DNA of 64,000 bases from Bradyrhizobium sp. MOS002 (GCF_003020115.1 NZ_PYFX01000004.1:310001-374000); one strand, 5' to 3'. Shown: positions 25,039 through 34,021, counted from the first letter of the stretch. Notes: a model not told the origin generated them from the letters alone. Numbers and translations are program-made.

Positions 25039-26589
25039 TTACGCCACCTCCCGCCAGCGCATAGGCAAAATGCCGTCCTGCCTGAAGCTATCGAGGAAGC
25101 GGAAGCGGGCGGCTTGCGGATTGATGCCGGCTTCGATCGTTGTGCCCAGGATCTGCACGAATTCGTTCTCGTCATAGGCCGGCCAGGCCGGCAGACCTGA
25201 TCCGTTGGGGTCGCCGTGCGCCGCGAAATTCACCCAATAGGCCATCATGACCCGCGCCAGCGCGCGGTCCTCATCGGCCGGTGGCGTTGTGCTGCCGATC
25301 ACCTGTTGCGGGGTCAGGGTGCCGAACACGAACGGAACTTCGGTGACGTGCGAGGCGATCGGCGTGTAGCGCGAGGTATAGCTGAAGTGATAGCCGTAGA
25401 CCGGCGCGCGTCCCCCGCGCCGATGCAATCGCAGCCACTGCCAGCATTGCTCGCCGACCACGATATCGCCCGTGAGCGCGGCCGCGGAAGTCCTGGCCTC
25501 CGCGTCGGTCGCGGCAGGGTAGACCTTCAGGAAATCGGCCATGCATTCTCTCCCGAACATCGCCTCGGCCGCGGCCAAAAAGGCTTGCGCCGACTGATCG
25601 GGGAGTGACTGCGAACGGAAAGGAAATTCCTCGGCCGCATTCCATCCTGCCAGCAGCGGGATGTGCATCTGTTCGCCGCGCAGGAAGCGCCGCGCGGGCA
25701 CGTCGGGCACAACATGGCCATCGATACTCGGCGAGAATGCGGTCACGACCGGGTTGGTCCTGAAACTCCACGGCGCCGCGGCATTCAACCGGTCGGCCGG
25801 CATGTTGCGCAAAGCTGCGATGGATGCGTTGCCCTGTTGACGGGCAAAAGCCAGACCGCGCGCGCGGGCTTCTTCAAAGCCCTGGAGTGGGCCGTGCTTG
25901 CCATCCCAGAACGCGCCGCTCTGTCCAATGGCCTTGTGAAACAGTCCGTGCGCGAGCGGCGAGGCCATCAAGATGCCGACGGCCATGGCGCCGGCGGATT
26001 CGCCGAACAGGGTGACGTTGTCGGGGTCGCCGCCAAAGCGGGCGATGTTGGCCTTGACCCAGCGCAGCGCCATCAGTTGATCCTGCAGGCCGTAATTGCC
26101 CGACGGCGCCTCCGTATCGAGATCGGGATGGGCGAGGAAGCCGAGGATGCCGAGGCGATAATTGAAGCTGACGACGATGACACCTTTTGCTGCTAGCGCG
26201 CCGCCATCGGTTGCGGGATTCGCAGAGGAGCCGAACTGAAAGCCGCCGCCGTGAATCCACACCATCACGGGCCGCTTCTCGTCCGCGTGCTTCGCCGCGG
26301 TCCAGATATTGAGATACAGGCAATCCTCGTCGCGCGGTCCCGGCCGCTGGTCGTTTTCGAGCGCGGATAGACACCCGGCGCCGAACACGAGCGCATCGCG
26401 CACGCCATCCCACGGCGCCGGCGGCTGCGGAGCGCACCAACGCAGAGGCCCGACTGGGGGTGCTGCATAGGGGATGCCTTTGAACGCCAGCACGCCGTTC
26501 GCATCGCGCCGGCCGCCACACACGGAGCCTGCTTGCGTGCGGACCCCACGTTCCAACCCGGCCGATGTCGCACTCTTGGAACCATGCAT
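25039..26589 (-). CDS. Type B carboxylesterase/lipase family protein
   Basis: The 516-residue alpha/beta hydrolase has the oxyanion loop WIHGGGFQFGS (about residue 112), the DEDCLYLNIWT signature and the nucleophile elbow TLFGESAGAMA (Ser198). FGGDPDNVTLFG precedes it as in all type B esterases. The catalytic Glu and His would lie in the C-terminal half. GGAGA before ATG 26589 makes this a better start than the in-frame ATG at 26616. No signal peptide is visible. It acts on carboxylic esters of unknown identity. The AraC gene at 26845 is divergent. Confidence 0.92.
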   Translation of the reverse strand: MHGSKSATSAGLERGVRTQAGSVCGGRRDANGVLAFKGIPYAAPPVGPLRWCAPQPPAPWDGVRDALVFGAGCLSALENDQRPGPRDEDCLYLNIWTAAKHADEKRPVMVWIHGGGFQFGSSANPATDGGALAAKGVIVVSFNYRLGILGFLAHPDLDTEAPSGNYGLQDQLMALRWVKANIARFGGDPDNVTLFGESAGAMAVGILMASPLAHGLFHKAIGQSGAFWDGKHGPLQGFEEARARGLAFARQQGNASIAALRNMPADRLNAAAPWSFRTNPVVTAFSPSIDGHVVPDVPARRFLRGEQMHIPLLAGWNAAEEFPFRSQSLPDQSAQAFLAAAEAMFGRECMADFLKVYPAATDAEARTSAAALTGDIVVGEQCWQWLRLHRRGGRAPVYGYHFSYTSRYTPIASHVTEVPFVFGTLTPQQVIGSTTPPADEDRALARVMMAYWVNFAAHGDPNGSGLPAWPAYDENEFVQILGTTIEAGINPQAARFRFLDSFRQDGILPMRWREVA

Positions 26590-26639
26590 GGTCACATCTC
26601 CAGGGCAATCGCACATGGGCGAGCTTGGCCTTCACGGTT

Positions 26640-26740
26640 CGAGACGCCCGCCTGAGAGCGGGCTCCTCACCATGAGGATTTGCGAATTGCGCCGCGAAAG
26701 AACACCTCATCCTGAGGAGCCCGCCGAAGCGGGCGTCTCG
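26640..26740. repeat. Inverted repeat, family D (CTCATCCTGAGGAG type)
   Basis: Outer arms CGAGACGCCCGC (26640) and GCGGGCGTCTCG (to 26740) enclose CTCCTCACCATGAGG and CCTCATCCTGAGGAG units in inverse orientation. A related element is at 55209-55330. It occupies most of the 255-bp gap between the carboxylesterase start and the AraC gene, so promoters for both must lie close to it. Confidence 0.8.
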
Positions 26741-26844
26741 AAGGATGGGCCGCAGCGAAACCGCTTGCCATGGTGAGATCCTATCGACATTCTCCTCCGC
26801 CCGATTTAGATATTCCGCCAATCAATTGCTAAAAACCGGCAAGC

Positions 26845-27642
26845 ATGCGGCAACCCCTCCGCTTTCCATGGCCTGATCTCGACGTGGATGATGTCTCCGC
26901 GCCTGTCATCGCCGTACGCGTCGACGTCATCGGGACCAAGGGCGAGGTGCCTGATCACAGGCACCGCAAAGGTCAACTCGTCTTTGCGCTGAGCGGCGCC
27001 GTCACCTGTCGCGTTCCCACCGGCCTGTGGATGGTGCCGCCGCATTGCGCGGTGTGGGTGCCCGGGGGCATGCAGCACAGCAACCTCGCGACGGAAAATG
27101 CCCGGCTGTTCTTCATCTACATCGAGCCTGACCGTGTGGACCTCCCGGATCGTTGCTGCACGCTCTCGATCTCCCCACTGCTGCGTGAGGTGATCGCCGA
27201 GTTGTCCGATCAGATCGTGGACGACGAGGCGAGGGCGGACCTTCTGGCGAGCGTCCTGCTGCGCGAGCTTCCCCGCATGCCGGTTCAGCAGCTTCATCTG
27301 CCGCTCTCGTCCGAGCCGCGGTTGAAGAAGATTGCTGCTGCACTGGCAAAAGACCCTTCCGACCGCAGGACGCTGGCCGAATGGGCCGATCGCGTCGCGC
27401 TGAGCGAGAGCAGCCTCGCGCGTCTCGTCGTCAGGGAGACGGGGCTGAGCTTCGGGCGCTGGCGCCAGCAATTGCACCTGATCGTCGCCTTGCGGGAACT
27501 CACCTCCGGCGCCAGCGTGCAGCAGGTGTCCGCCGATCTCGGCTACGACTCCGTCGCGGCCTTCATCACCATGTTCAAGAAGGCGCTCGGGAAACCGCCG
27601 GGAAAATATCTGAGCGGCATCTCCCCTGAATATAAGAGTTGA
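26845..27642 (+). CDS. AraC-family transcriptional regulator with cupin sensor domain
   Basis: The 265-residue protein starts with a cupin-type sensor (DHRHRKGQLVFALSGAVTCRVP, then MVPPHCAVWVPGGMQHSN). It ends with an AraC DNA-binding domain (RRTLAEWADRVALSESSLARLV and VQQVSADLGYDSVAAFITMFKKALGKPPGKYL). This architecture is that of many one-component regulators that sense small molecules. It is divergent from the carboxylesterase gene across an inverted repeat, and 58 bp upstream of an AHSA1-like gene. The target is not evident. Confidence 0.9.
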   Translation: MRQPLRFPWPDLDVDDVSAPVIAVRVDVIGTKGEVPDHRHRKGQLVFALSGAVTCRVPTGLWMVPPHCAVWVPGGMQHSNLATENARLFFIYIEPDRVDLPDRCCTLSISPLLREVIAELSDQIVDDEARADLLASVLLRELPRMPVQQLHLPLSSEPRLKKIAAALAKDPSDRRTLAEWADRVALSESSLARLVVRETGLSFGRWRQQLHLIVALRELTSGASVQQVSADLGYDSVAAFITMFKKALGKPPGKYLSGISPEYKS

Positions 27643-27699
27643 CTTATATTAGGTTGGACCGATATTCATCCTTGCACGAAACGACAGGGAGCAAGCGCC

Positions 27700-28362
27700 A
27701 TGGAGATCGACGTCGCAAGAGTATTGGGGCTGGTTACGCGCTCGGTGAGGAATTTCGAGAAGGACGGAAAAGCGGCCAGTGCGGTGACGCTGACGCGGCT
27801 TTACGAGACCAGCGTCGACGATCTCTGGGACGCAGTGACCAGCCAGCAACGCATTCCGCGCTGGTTCTTGCCGGTCGAGGGAGACCTGCGGCTCGGCGGA
27901 AAGTACCAGCTCAAGGGAAATGCAGGCGGAACCATCACGGCGTGCACGCCGCCGACCCATTTTGCGGCGACGTGGGAATTCGGCGGCGCGATGAGCTGGA
28001 TCGATGTCAAGCTGACGGCAGAACGAAGCCAGGCGCGATTGACGCTTGAGCACACCGCGATCATCGAGGATCATTGGGAGCAGTTCGGTCCGGGGGCGGT
28101 CGGGATCGGTTGGGATCTCGCCATTGCGGGGCTGGAGCGATACGTTGCGACCGGGGCATCGGTCGACCATGAGACGGCCGAGGCATGGATGGTCTCTCCC
28201 TCGGGCAAGGAATTCATGACGAGCAGCGGCGAGAATTGGCGCGCGGCGCACGTCGCAAGCGGCGTGGATCCTGCCTCCGCGAAGCAGCGGTCGGACCGCA
28301 CCATCGCTTTCTATCGCGGCGAGACGCCACCCGACGTCGCGCATCCGGGCACTGGAAGCTGA
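27700..28362 (+). CDS. SRPBCC/AHSA1-like domain protein
   Basis: The 220-residue protein has the SRPBCC (Bet v1-like) fold of the AHSA1 type: TLTRLYETSVDDLWDAVTSQQRIPRWFLPVEGDLRLGGKYQLKGN, then FAATWEFGGAMSWIDVKLT, EHTAII and WDLAIAGLERYV. Proteins of this type with an adjacent ArsR gene are a frequent two-gene unit. The stop overlaps the ATG of the ArsR-like gene by one base (TGATG), so the two are translationally coupled. Ligand unknown. Confidence 0.85.
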   Translation: MEIDVARVLGLVTRSVRNFEKDGKAASAVTLTRLYETSVDDLWDAVTSQQRIPRWFLPVEGDLRLGGKYQLKGNAGGTITACTPPTHFAATWEFGGAMSWIDVKLTAERSQARLTLEHTAIIEDHWEQFGPGAVGIGWDLAIAGLERYVATGASVDHETAEAWMVSPSGKEFMTSSGENWRAAHVASGVDPASAKQRSDRTIAFYRGETPPDVAHPGTGS

Positions 28363-28724
28363 TGCAGATCTTCGAGGTTCTTGCCGATCCCGTGCGCCGC
28401 CGCATCCTCGAGCTGCTGTCGCCCGGGGAAATGGCGTCCGGTGAGGTCGTCGAAGTGATCGGAGCGGAGTTCGGGATCTCGCAGGCCGCCGTGTCGCAGC
28501 ACCTCAAGGTGCTGCGCGAGAGCGGCTTCGCGACGGTTCGCGCGGAGGCGCAACGACGGCTCTATTCGGTCGATGTCGCGGGCCTTCGCGCGGTGGATGC
28601 ATGGATCGGTCAGTTCCGGAATTTCTGGGAGCCGAAGCTGGACGCCCTGGCGACCGAGATCGCACGCGGCAAACGCGAGCGTCGTAACGCGCCATTGAAC
28701 AAGCGGAGCGGGAAGCGGGCGTGA
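28362..28724 (+). CDS. ArsR/SmtB-family winged-helix regulator
   Basis: The 120-residue protein is a single winged helix: MQIFEVLADPVRRRILELLS, then FGISQAAVSQHLKVLRESGF and RRLYSVDVAGLRAVDAWIGQFR. No metal-binding CxC motif is present, so it does not belong to the metal-sensing branch. It is fused by overlap to the preceding AHSA1-like gene, the arrangement in which the regulator represses its own operon. The basic C-terminal tail (KRERRNAPLNKRSGKRA) is a family-typical extension. Confidence 0.9.
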   Translation: MQIFEVLADPVRRRILELLSPGEMASGEVVEVIGAEFGISQAAVSQHLKVLRESGFATVRAEAQRRLYSVDVAGLRAVDAWIGQFRNFWEPKLDALATEIARGKRERRNAPLNKRSGKRA

Positions 28725-28762
28725 AGGCATCGCGGCAAAGGCAAAGTCGCCATCGCGCCGCT

Positions 28763-29167
28763 TCAGTGAGGCACGAAAGCCGCGGCCAAGACTACAAGCA
28801 TGCCAAAGCTGGCGATATTCCAGAACAGCGAGCGGACGAGCGGTATGCCGGATAGGTAAAGCGCGGTGTAGCCGATGCGTCCGCCAAGATAGGCGATCGA
28901 TCCCCAATAAGTCAGCTCATTGTGAACGCCTGCGGCGTGAGAGATGAGGATCGCGGCGGCAAAGAACGGAAACGTCTCCATGTAGTTGCGGAAATTTCGG
29001 CTGAGGCGGCCGGGGATGGGCTTGAGCGGTGGCATCTCGATATCGCGCGGGCTGGCGGCCCATCTGAGGCCGTACTGCAGGTTCGCGGCCTGCGCGGCGG
29101 CGACAAGCTGTATGAAGCCCCAGACGATTGCGGCGGCCAGCATCGACAGCTCGAAGTTCATCGCCAT
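28763..29167 (-). CDS. MAPEG family membrane protein
   Basis: The 134-residue protein has four hydrophobic segments and the loop RLSRNFRNYMETFPFFAAAIL, which corresponds to the conserved N-x-x-E-x-x-P region of MAPEG proteins. ATG 29167 is preceded by GGGAGA at five bases; an in-frame start at 29188 has no such signal. It is a paralogue of the protein at 2-412 at the level of fold but of a different subgroup. It lies between the ArsR gene (convergent) and a GFA-family gene on the same strand. Confidence 0.85.
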   Translation of the reverse strand: MAMNFELSMLAAAIVWGFIQLVAAAQAANLQYGLRWAASPRDIEMPPLKPIPGRLSRNFRNYMETFPFFAAAILISHAAGVHNELTYWGSIAYLGGRIGYTALYLSGIPLVRSLFWNIASFGMLVVLAAAFVPH

Positions 29168-29191
29168 TGGCTGTCTCCCAATCTGCAAGAA

Positions 29192-29605
29192 TCAGCGCGA
29201 TCCCGGGTGCCATTCCGGGAGTTTGGGAATCTCGGGATCGAGGTGATCCCAGGCGTATCCGCGCGAGCAGAACAGCACGACGGACGGCTTGAACGTGCTG
29301 GCATCGTCAAGCGTGCCGACATAGATGCCGATGAACTCCGGCTTCTCGCCCGGCTTGTTGTAGATCGGCGAGCCGCAGTTCGGACAGAATCCCTTGCGCT
29401 TGACTGCGCCGCTGTCGGCAGTGCGCTCGATTTCGCGCACCTCGCCGGTCACCGAGACTGCGCTGCGCGCAAACACGAAGATTGAGCTGTGGCCGCTGCC
29501 GGTGTCGCGCTGACAGTCGCTGCACTGGCATTGGAAGCCGCGGATCGGCGCGGACCCGATGGTGTAACAAACCGCACCGCAGGCGCAGCGACCTGAATAT
29601 GTCAT
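29192..29605 (-). CDS. GFA family (glutathione-dependent formaldehyde-activating-like) zinc protein
   Basis: The 137-residue protein has the zinc-binding cysteines of the Mss4-like GFA fold: Cys7 and Cys9 (GRCACGAV), Cys26/28/31 (FQCQCSDCQRDTGS) and Cys74/77 (FCPNCGSPIY). All seven are in the expected places. The founding member was proposed to help form S-hydroxymethylglutathione, but most homologues have no proven activity. It is 24 bp upstream of the MAPEG gene, so the pair may be co-transcribed; a glutathione link between the two is inference only. Confidence 0.9.
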   Translation of the reverse strand: MTYSGRCACGAVCYTIGSAPIRGFQCQCSDCQRDTGSGHSSIFVFARSAVSVTGEVREIERTADSGAVKRKGFCPNCGSPIYNKPGEKPEFIGIYVGTLDDASTFKPSVVLFCSRGYAWDHLDPEIPKLPEWHPGSR

Positions 29606-29705
29606 TCGTCTCCCTCCCGACGGGGCCGACCGGTCTGATCATATCAGGCCGGTTTGATTTCTCCACAAGCGCGATTTGACACAAGTCCGATCTTCGCTGG
29701 CGCGC

Positions 29706-30203
29706 TTACCCGCGCGACAACTTCTCGAATTTCTTCACCAGCCGCTCCCGCTTCAGCCGCGACAGCCGCTGGATCCAGAACATCCCATCGAGCTGATCGA
29801 TCTCGTGCTGGTGGCAGACGGCGCGCAAGGCTTCCGACTCCTCAGTGTGCGTGTTGCCGTCGATATCCTGATAGCTGATCCGCACGCGGGCGTGGCGCTG
29901 GACGTCGTCGTTGACACCGGGCATCGAGACGCTGCCTTCGCGATGCAAGATCATCTCGGGTGAGGCCCATTCGATCTCCGGATTGACGTAGGTGCGCGCG
30001 CCGTCCTTGGCGTCGAGCTCGAGCACGACGACGCGCAAGGGCACGCCGATATGCGGCGCCGTGATGCCGATGCCGGGCGCGGCGCGCATGGTCTCGAGCA
30101 GATCGCTAGCAAGCTCGCGGAGCGTTGCATCGAACGTGATGACAGGGCGGGCCGGCATCGCGAGGCGGCGGTCGGGATAGCGGACGATCGGGCGAATGGT
30201 CAT
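29706..30203 (-). CDS. Peptide deformylase-like protein lacking two metal ligands
   Basis: The 165-residue product aligns with peptide deformylases (PVITFDATLRELASDLLETM, PLRVVVLEL, YVNPEI, RLSRLKRERLVKK). The three diagnostic motifs are altered: GIGITAPH (residues 44-51) for GxGxAAxQ, EGSVS (89-93) for EGCxS so the metal ligand Cys is Ser91, and HEIDQ (133-137) for HExxH so the second His ligand is Gln137. Only His133 and Glu134 remain. Deformylase activity is therefore unlikely, and a distinct role such as ribosome or peptide binding is possible. It begins at ATG 30203; the long open upstream frame is a shadow of the hydrolase on the other strand. The true def gene must lie elsewhere. Confidence 0.82.
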   Translation of the reverse strand: MTIRPIVRYPDRRLAMPARPVITFDATLRELASDLLETMRAAPGIGITAPHIGVPLRVVVLELDAKDGARTYVNPEIEWASPEMILHREGSVSMPGVNDDVQRHARVRISYQDIDGNTHTEESEALRAVCHQHEIDQLDGMFWIQRLSRLKRERLVKKFEKLSRG

Positions 30204-30314
30204 GTGAGCTATTATCTTTTGCCGGTGTCTTCTAGCAATTCCAAAATTGCCCTGCATCGACGCATCGCATAACAATACCGCCAACAACAAGCAGCGACAG
30301 CGGAGGAAAACTTC

Positions 30315-31331
30315 ATGCGGACAATCGCAATCGCACTGGCAACAGCCCTTGCAACAGCAACGCCGGCCGCGGCCGACTATCTGGTCAAGGAGGTCGGCAG
30401 CTTTCACGTCGGCGGCCACACCGAAACGCTGAGCGGGCTTCCGTCCAAGGAGATCGTGTTCTCTCCAGGCGCTCCGCCGATCAAGGTCGATCCGAACGGC
30501 GAGTTCGAGGTCGAGCAGATGTACGTTCAGTTCGTCAAGCAGGCACAGCCGAAGTCGAAACTGCCGTTGCTGCTCTGGCATGGCGGCGGGCTCTCGGGCG
30601 TGACATGGGAGACCAAGCCCGACGGCAAGCCGGGCTGGCAGCAGTTCTTCCTCAATGCCGGCTATGACGTCTACGTCTCGGATGCGGTCGAGCGCGGCCG
30701 CGCCTCTTGGGCGCGCTATCCCGAGATTTTCAAGAGCGAGCCGTTCTTCCGGCCCAAGAAGGAAGCGTGGGAGCTGTTCCGGATCGGGCCGAGCTACGAG
30801 GTCGGCGGCAAGCGCGAGGCGTTCGAGGGCGAGCAATTCCCGATCGAGGCGTTCGACCAGTTCGCCAAGCAGGGCATTCCACGCTGGGCCACCAATGACG
30901 CCGCCACGCAAAAGGCCTATGATGCATTGGTGCAGAAGGTGTGCCCGTGCATCATCCTGGTCCACAGCCAGGGCGGCAATTTCGGCTTCACGGCCGCCCT
31001 CAATGCGCCGGACAAGGTGAAGGCGCTGATCACCGTCGAGCCGTCGGGGGCGCCCGATCCCGCCAAGGCCGACGCTACGAAACTCAAGGGCGTGCCGCAT
31101 CTGATCGTGTGGGGCGACTTTCTCGATCGCGTCCCGGTGTGGTCGAAGCTCGTGGTCAATCCGACCAAATGGGGGCAGGCGGTCGCGGCTGCGGGCGGCA
31201 AGGTCGATACGTTCGAGCTGCCGAAGATGGGGGTCAAGGGCAATACCCACATGATGATGATGGACCGCAATTCGGACGACGTCGCCAGGCTGATCAACGA
31301 ATGGATCGAGAAGCAGGGATTGGCGAACTAG
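30315..31331 (+). CDS. Secreted alpha/beta hydrolase (esterase)
   Basis: The 338-residue protein has a Sec signal peptide (MRTIAIALATALATATPAAA, cleavage before DYLV). The alpha/beta-hydrolase core follows, with LPLLLWHGGGLSGVTWE (oxyanion region) and the nucleophile elbow IILVHSQGGNFG (Ser in HSQGG). GDFLDRVPVW supplies the likely acid and GNTHMMMMDRNSDD the catalytic His. It is therefore likely periplasmic. Substrate unknown. It is divergent from the deformylase-like gene and 115 bp ahead of an MFS transporter on the same strand. Confidence 0.85.
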   Translation: MRTIAIALATALATATPAAADYLVKEVGSFHVGGHTETLSGLPSKEIVFSPGAPPIKVDPNGEFEVEQMYVQFVKQAQPKSKLPLLLWHGGGLSGVTWETKPDGKPGWQQFFLNAGYDVYVSDAVERGRASWARYPEIFKSEPFFRPKKEAWELFRIGPSYEVGGKREAFEGEQFPIEAFDQFAKQGIPRWATNDAATQKAYDALVQKVCPCIILVHSQGGNFGFTAALNAPDKVKALITVEPSGAPDPAKADATKLKGVPHLIVWGDFLDRVPVWSKLVVNPTKWGQAVAAAGGKVDTFELPKMGVKGNTHMMMMDRNSDDVARLINEWIEKQGLAN

Positions 31332-31446
31332 GCGGAGCCTGGGCGCGGTCAGCCCGGAAAAAATTGCTCCGATGCCGTGGTGCGGGCTGTCGGCCGGCGC
31401 GGTTCCCATTCGTCTTCCACCCAGACAGATCTGACGGGAGACCAAA

Positions 31447-32667
31447 ATGAACTCTTCCTCCTATCGCTGGGTGATCGTCGCCGCGGGCGGCTTGCTCGGC
31501 TGCGTCGCCATCGGCGGCATGTTTTCGCTGCCGGTGTTCCTGCAGCCGATCGCAAAGGATACCGGCTGGTCCGTGACCGGCATCTCCAGCGCGATGACGA
31601 TCGGCTTTTTGGCGATGGCTTTCACCAGCATGGCCTGGGGCACGCTGACGGACCGGTTCGGACCGCGGCCGGTGGTGCTGACGGGATCGACGGTGCTGAC
31701 CGTTAGCCTGTTCGCGGCGAGCCACGCCACCTCGCTGCTGGCGTTTCAATTCGTCTTTGGCCTTCTGGTCGGGGCGTCCTGTGCCGCGATCTTCGCGCCG
31801 ATGATGGCGACCGTGACCGGCTGGTTCGACACCCATCGCAGCCTCGCGGTCTCGCTGGTGTCGGCTGGCATGGGCATGGCGCCGATGACGATGGCGCCGC
31901 TCGCGGCCTGGCTCGTCTCCGGCCATGACTGGCGCACCTCGATGCAGATCGTGGCGCTGGTGGTCGGCGCGATCATGATCCCGGTCTCGTTCCTGGTGCG
32001 CCGCCCGCCGGCGCTCGCGCACGCCGCGGCCGCGCCTGCGGGCGAGGGGGCTGTGCAGGGCGAGATGTCGATGGGAGAGGCGCTGCGCTCGCCGCAATTC
32101 CTGATCCTGCTCGCGACCAATTTCTTCTGTTGCGCCACCCATTCCGGCCCGATCATTCACACCGTCTCCTATGCCGTGAGCTGCGGCATCCCGCTGGTCG
32201 CGGCGGTGACGATCTACAGCATCGAGGGCTTTGCCGGCCTCGGCGGGCGCATCGCCTTCGGCCTGATGGGGGACCGTTTCGGCGCCAAGCGCGTGCTCGT
32301 CTCGGGCCTGCTGTTGCAGGCCTTCGGCGCACTCGCCTATGTCTTCGCGCATCAGCTCGCGACGTTTTACGCCGTCGGGGCCGTCTTCGGCTTCATCTAT
32401 GCCGGCACCATGCCGCTTTACGCGGTGCTGATCCGCGAAAATTTTCCGCTCAAGATGATGGGCACGGTGATCGGCGGCACCGCCATGGCCGGCAGCCTCG
32501 GCATGGCCACGGGCCCGCTCGCCGGCGGCCTGATCTACGATGCGTTCTCGAGCTACGCCTGGCTCTATATCGCCTCCTGGGTGATGGGCCTCGGCGCCTT
32601 CCTGATGGCGATGAATTTCAAGCCGTTCCCGAAGCCGCGAGCGGAGTTGGCGCCGGCGGCGGCGTAA
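31447..32667 (+). CDS. MFS transporter (monocarboxylate/OFA-like)
   Basis: The 406-residue protein has about 12 membrane segments. Motif A (WGTLTDRFGPRPVVLTG) lies between segments 2 and 3, and a second copy (GLMGDRFGAKRVLVSG) is in the C-terminal half. The arrangement GMFSLPVFLQPIAKDTGWS at the start resembles OFA and monocarboxylate-type MFS carriers. It probably takes up or exports an organic acid, possibly the product of the secreted hydrolase encoded just upstream, though this link is positional only. Confidence 0.88.
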   Translation: MNSSSYRWVIVAAGGLLGCVAIGGMFSLPVFLQPIAKDTGWSVTGISSAMTIGFLAMAFTSMAWGTLTDRFGPRPVVLTGSTVLTVSLFAASHATSLLAFQFVFGLLVGASCAAIFAPMMATVTGWFDTHRSLAVSLVSAGMGMAPMTMAPLAAWLVSGHDWRTSMQIVALVVGAIMIPVSFLVRRPPALAHAAAAPAGEGAVQGEMSMGEALRSPQFLILLATNFFCCATHSGPIIHTVSYAVSCGIPLVAAVTIYSIEGFAGLGGRIAFGLMGDRFGAKRVLVSGLLLQAFGALAYVFAHQLATFYAVGAVFGFIYAGTMPLYAVLIRENFPLKMMGTVIGGTAMAGSLGMATGPLAGGLIYDAFSSYAWLYIASWVMGLGAFLMAMNFKPFPKPRAELAPAAA

Positions 32668-32689
32668 GCAGGTTCATCGAGGCGCAGCG

Positions 32690-33076
32690 CTAGAGCTGCG
32701 CCTCGATCGCGATCTTGTCGAGCACGGACCACACCTGCCGAATCTTGCCGTCGCGAAATTGATAGAACACGTTTTCACAGAAGGACACGCGCCTGCCGTT
32801 CACATCCAGCCCCAGAAACTTTCCAACCGGCGTGCAATCGAACTTCAGCCGGGAGGCAATGTGGGGCGGATCGCAGACCAGCAGCTCGATGTTGAAATGC
32901 AGATCCGGAATTGCGCGAAAATCCTGCTCCAGCATGGCACGATAGCCGGACAGTCCGAACGGTCGCGCATTGTGGGCGACGTCATCGTGGACGAACTGTT
33001 CGAGGGCAGGCCAATCCTGCCGGTTCAGGCAGGCAATGTAGTTGCGGTAGATGTCGGCGAGATCGGACCTGGTCAT
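32690..33076 (-). CDS. NTF2-like/ester cyclase-type protein
   Basis: The 128-residue product starts MTRSDLADIYRNYIACLNRQ, then DWPALEQFVHDDVAHNARPFGLSGYRAMLEQDFRAIPDLHFNIELLV. It ends FCENVFYQFRDGKIRQVWSVLDK, the standard order of SnoaL-like ester cyclases. I placed the start at ATG 33076, where the domain begins. A GTG at 33148, overlapping the stop of the upstream MarR gene (GTGA), would add 24 residues and would imply translational coupling; the choice is uncertain. Confidence 0.8.
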   Translation of the reverse strand: MTRSDLADIYRNYIACLNRQDWPALEQFVHDDVAHNARPFGLSGYRAMLEQDFRAIPDLHFNIELLVCDPPHIASRLKFDCTPVGKFLGLDVNGRRVSFCENVFYQFRDGKIRQVWSVLDKIAIEAQL

Positions 33077-33144
33077 GGCGTTGCTCTGGCGTTGCTCCTG
33101 CGGCTTCGGCCATAACGCGGCAACAGGGCGATCGGCACCCGCGC

Positions 33145-34017
33145 TCACAGACGTTTTTCGAAGAACAGGTCCGGGTAGGGATCGTCATTGAAGCGTGGGA
33201 TCTCGCTCCAGCCGCTTCGCCGATAGAGCTGACCGGCCTCCGCCAGCGCGCTATTGGTGTCGAGCCGCAGCAGCTTGATGCCGAGCCCTCGCGCGGCATC
33301 CTCGGTCACGTCCATCAGGCGCCGGCCGAGCCGCAATCCGCGCGCCGCCGGTGCGACCCACAGCCGCTTGATCTCGGCATAGCCGTGATCCGTGCCCTTC
33401 AGCCCGACGCAGCCGATCGGCAGGGTGTCCGACATCGCGACGATGAACGTGCCGCGCGGGCGGCGCATATCCTTGGCATCAGGATCGCGCGACAGCGAGA
33501 CGTCGAACCCCTGCTTGAAGCGGCGGCCGAGCTCGCCATAATATTCGCCGAGGCAATGACGGGCCTCTTCGCTGCGCGGATCCATCTCGTCCAGCGTGAC
33601 GCGCTCATGCGTCAATGTGGAGGCAATCAAATCCATCGCCGCCAGCACCGCCTCGCGTTGCGAATGTTGGGCGAGGAAGCCCTCGGCCTGCGTGTTCGAC
33701 AGCGCCTCGTAGGCCGCGAACTCGCGCCGGCCCGCACGCGTCAACGTCGCCACGCGGCGGCGGGCGTCGTCCTCATGCGCATTGGTCTCGACCAGCCCTT
33801 CGTCCTCGAGGCTGCGCAGGAGGCGGCTCATCAAGCCGGAATCGAGGCCGAGATAGTCGCGGATCTCGGCCACGTCCGAGCGCCCGTGCCCGATCGCGTT
33901 GAGCACCCGCGCCGCCCCCAGCGGCCGCCCGCGTCCCAGGAATGACGTGTCGAGCGCGCCGACAGCGGAGGTGACGGCGCGGTTGAAGCGGCGGACGCGG
34001 GAGACAGGGTCTAGCAT
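33145..34017 (-). CDS. Fusion protein: MarR winged helix plus GNAT acetyltransferase
   Basis: The 290-residue protein combines a MarR-type DNA-binding domain (residues 15-120: VAEIRDYLGLDSGLMSRLLRSLEDEGLV and NAHEDDARRRVATLTRAG) with a GNAT domain (residues 150-290: KRLWVAPAARGLRLGRRLMD, the acetyl-CoA loop, and LLRLDTNSALAEAGQLYRRSGW). Such fusions are known but the acetylated substrate is not. An inverted repeat at 34022-34037, only 5 bases upstream of the start, is a likely autoregulatory operator. The stop overlaps a possible GTG start of the next gene. Probably a detoxification-linked regulator. Confidence 0.9.
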   Translation of the reverse strand: MLDPVSRVRRFNRAVTSAVGALDTSFLGRGRPLGAARVLNAIGHGRSDVAEIRDYLGLDSGLMSRLLRSLEDEGLVETNAHEDDARRRVATLTRAGRREFAAYEALSNTQAEGFLAQHSQREAVLAAMDLIASTLTHERVTLDEMDPRSEEARHCLGEYYGELGRRFKQGFDVSLSRDPDAKDMRRPRGTFIVAMSDTLPIGCVGLKGTDHGYAEIKRLWVAPAARGLRLGRRLMDVTEDAARGLGIKLLRLDTNSALAEAGQLYRRSGWSEIPRFNDDPYPDLFFEKRL

Positions 34018-34021
34018 GATG

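Noticed and set aside
30204..31445. Long upstream extension of the deformylase-like frame on the minus strand
   Set aside because: The extension overlaps the secreted hydrolase on the other strand and reads as low-complexity antisense protein. The family homology starts at the ATG 30203.
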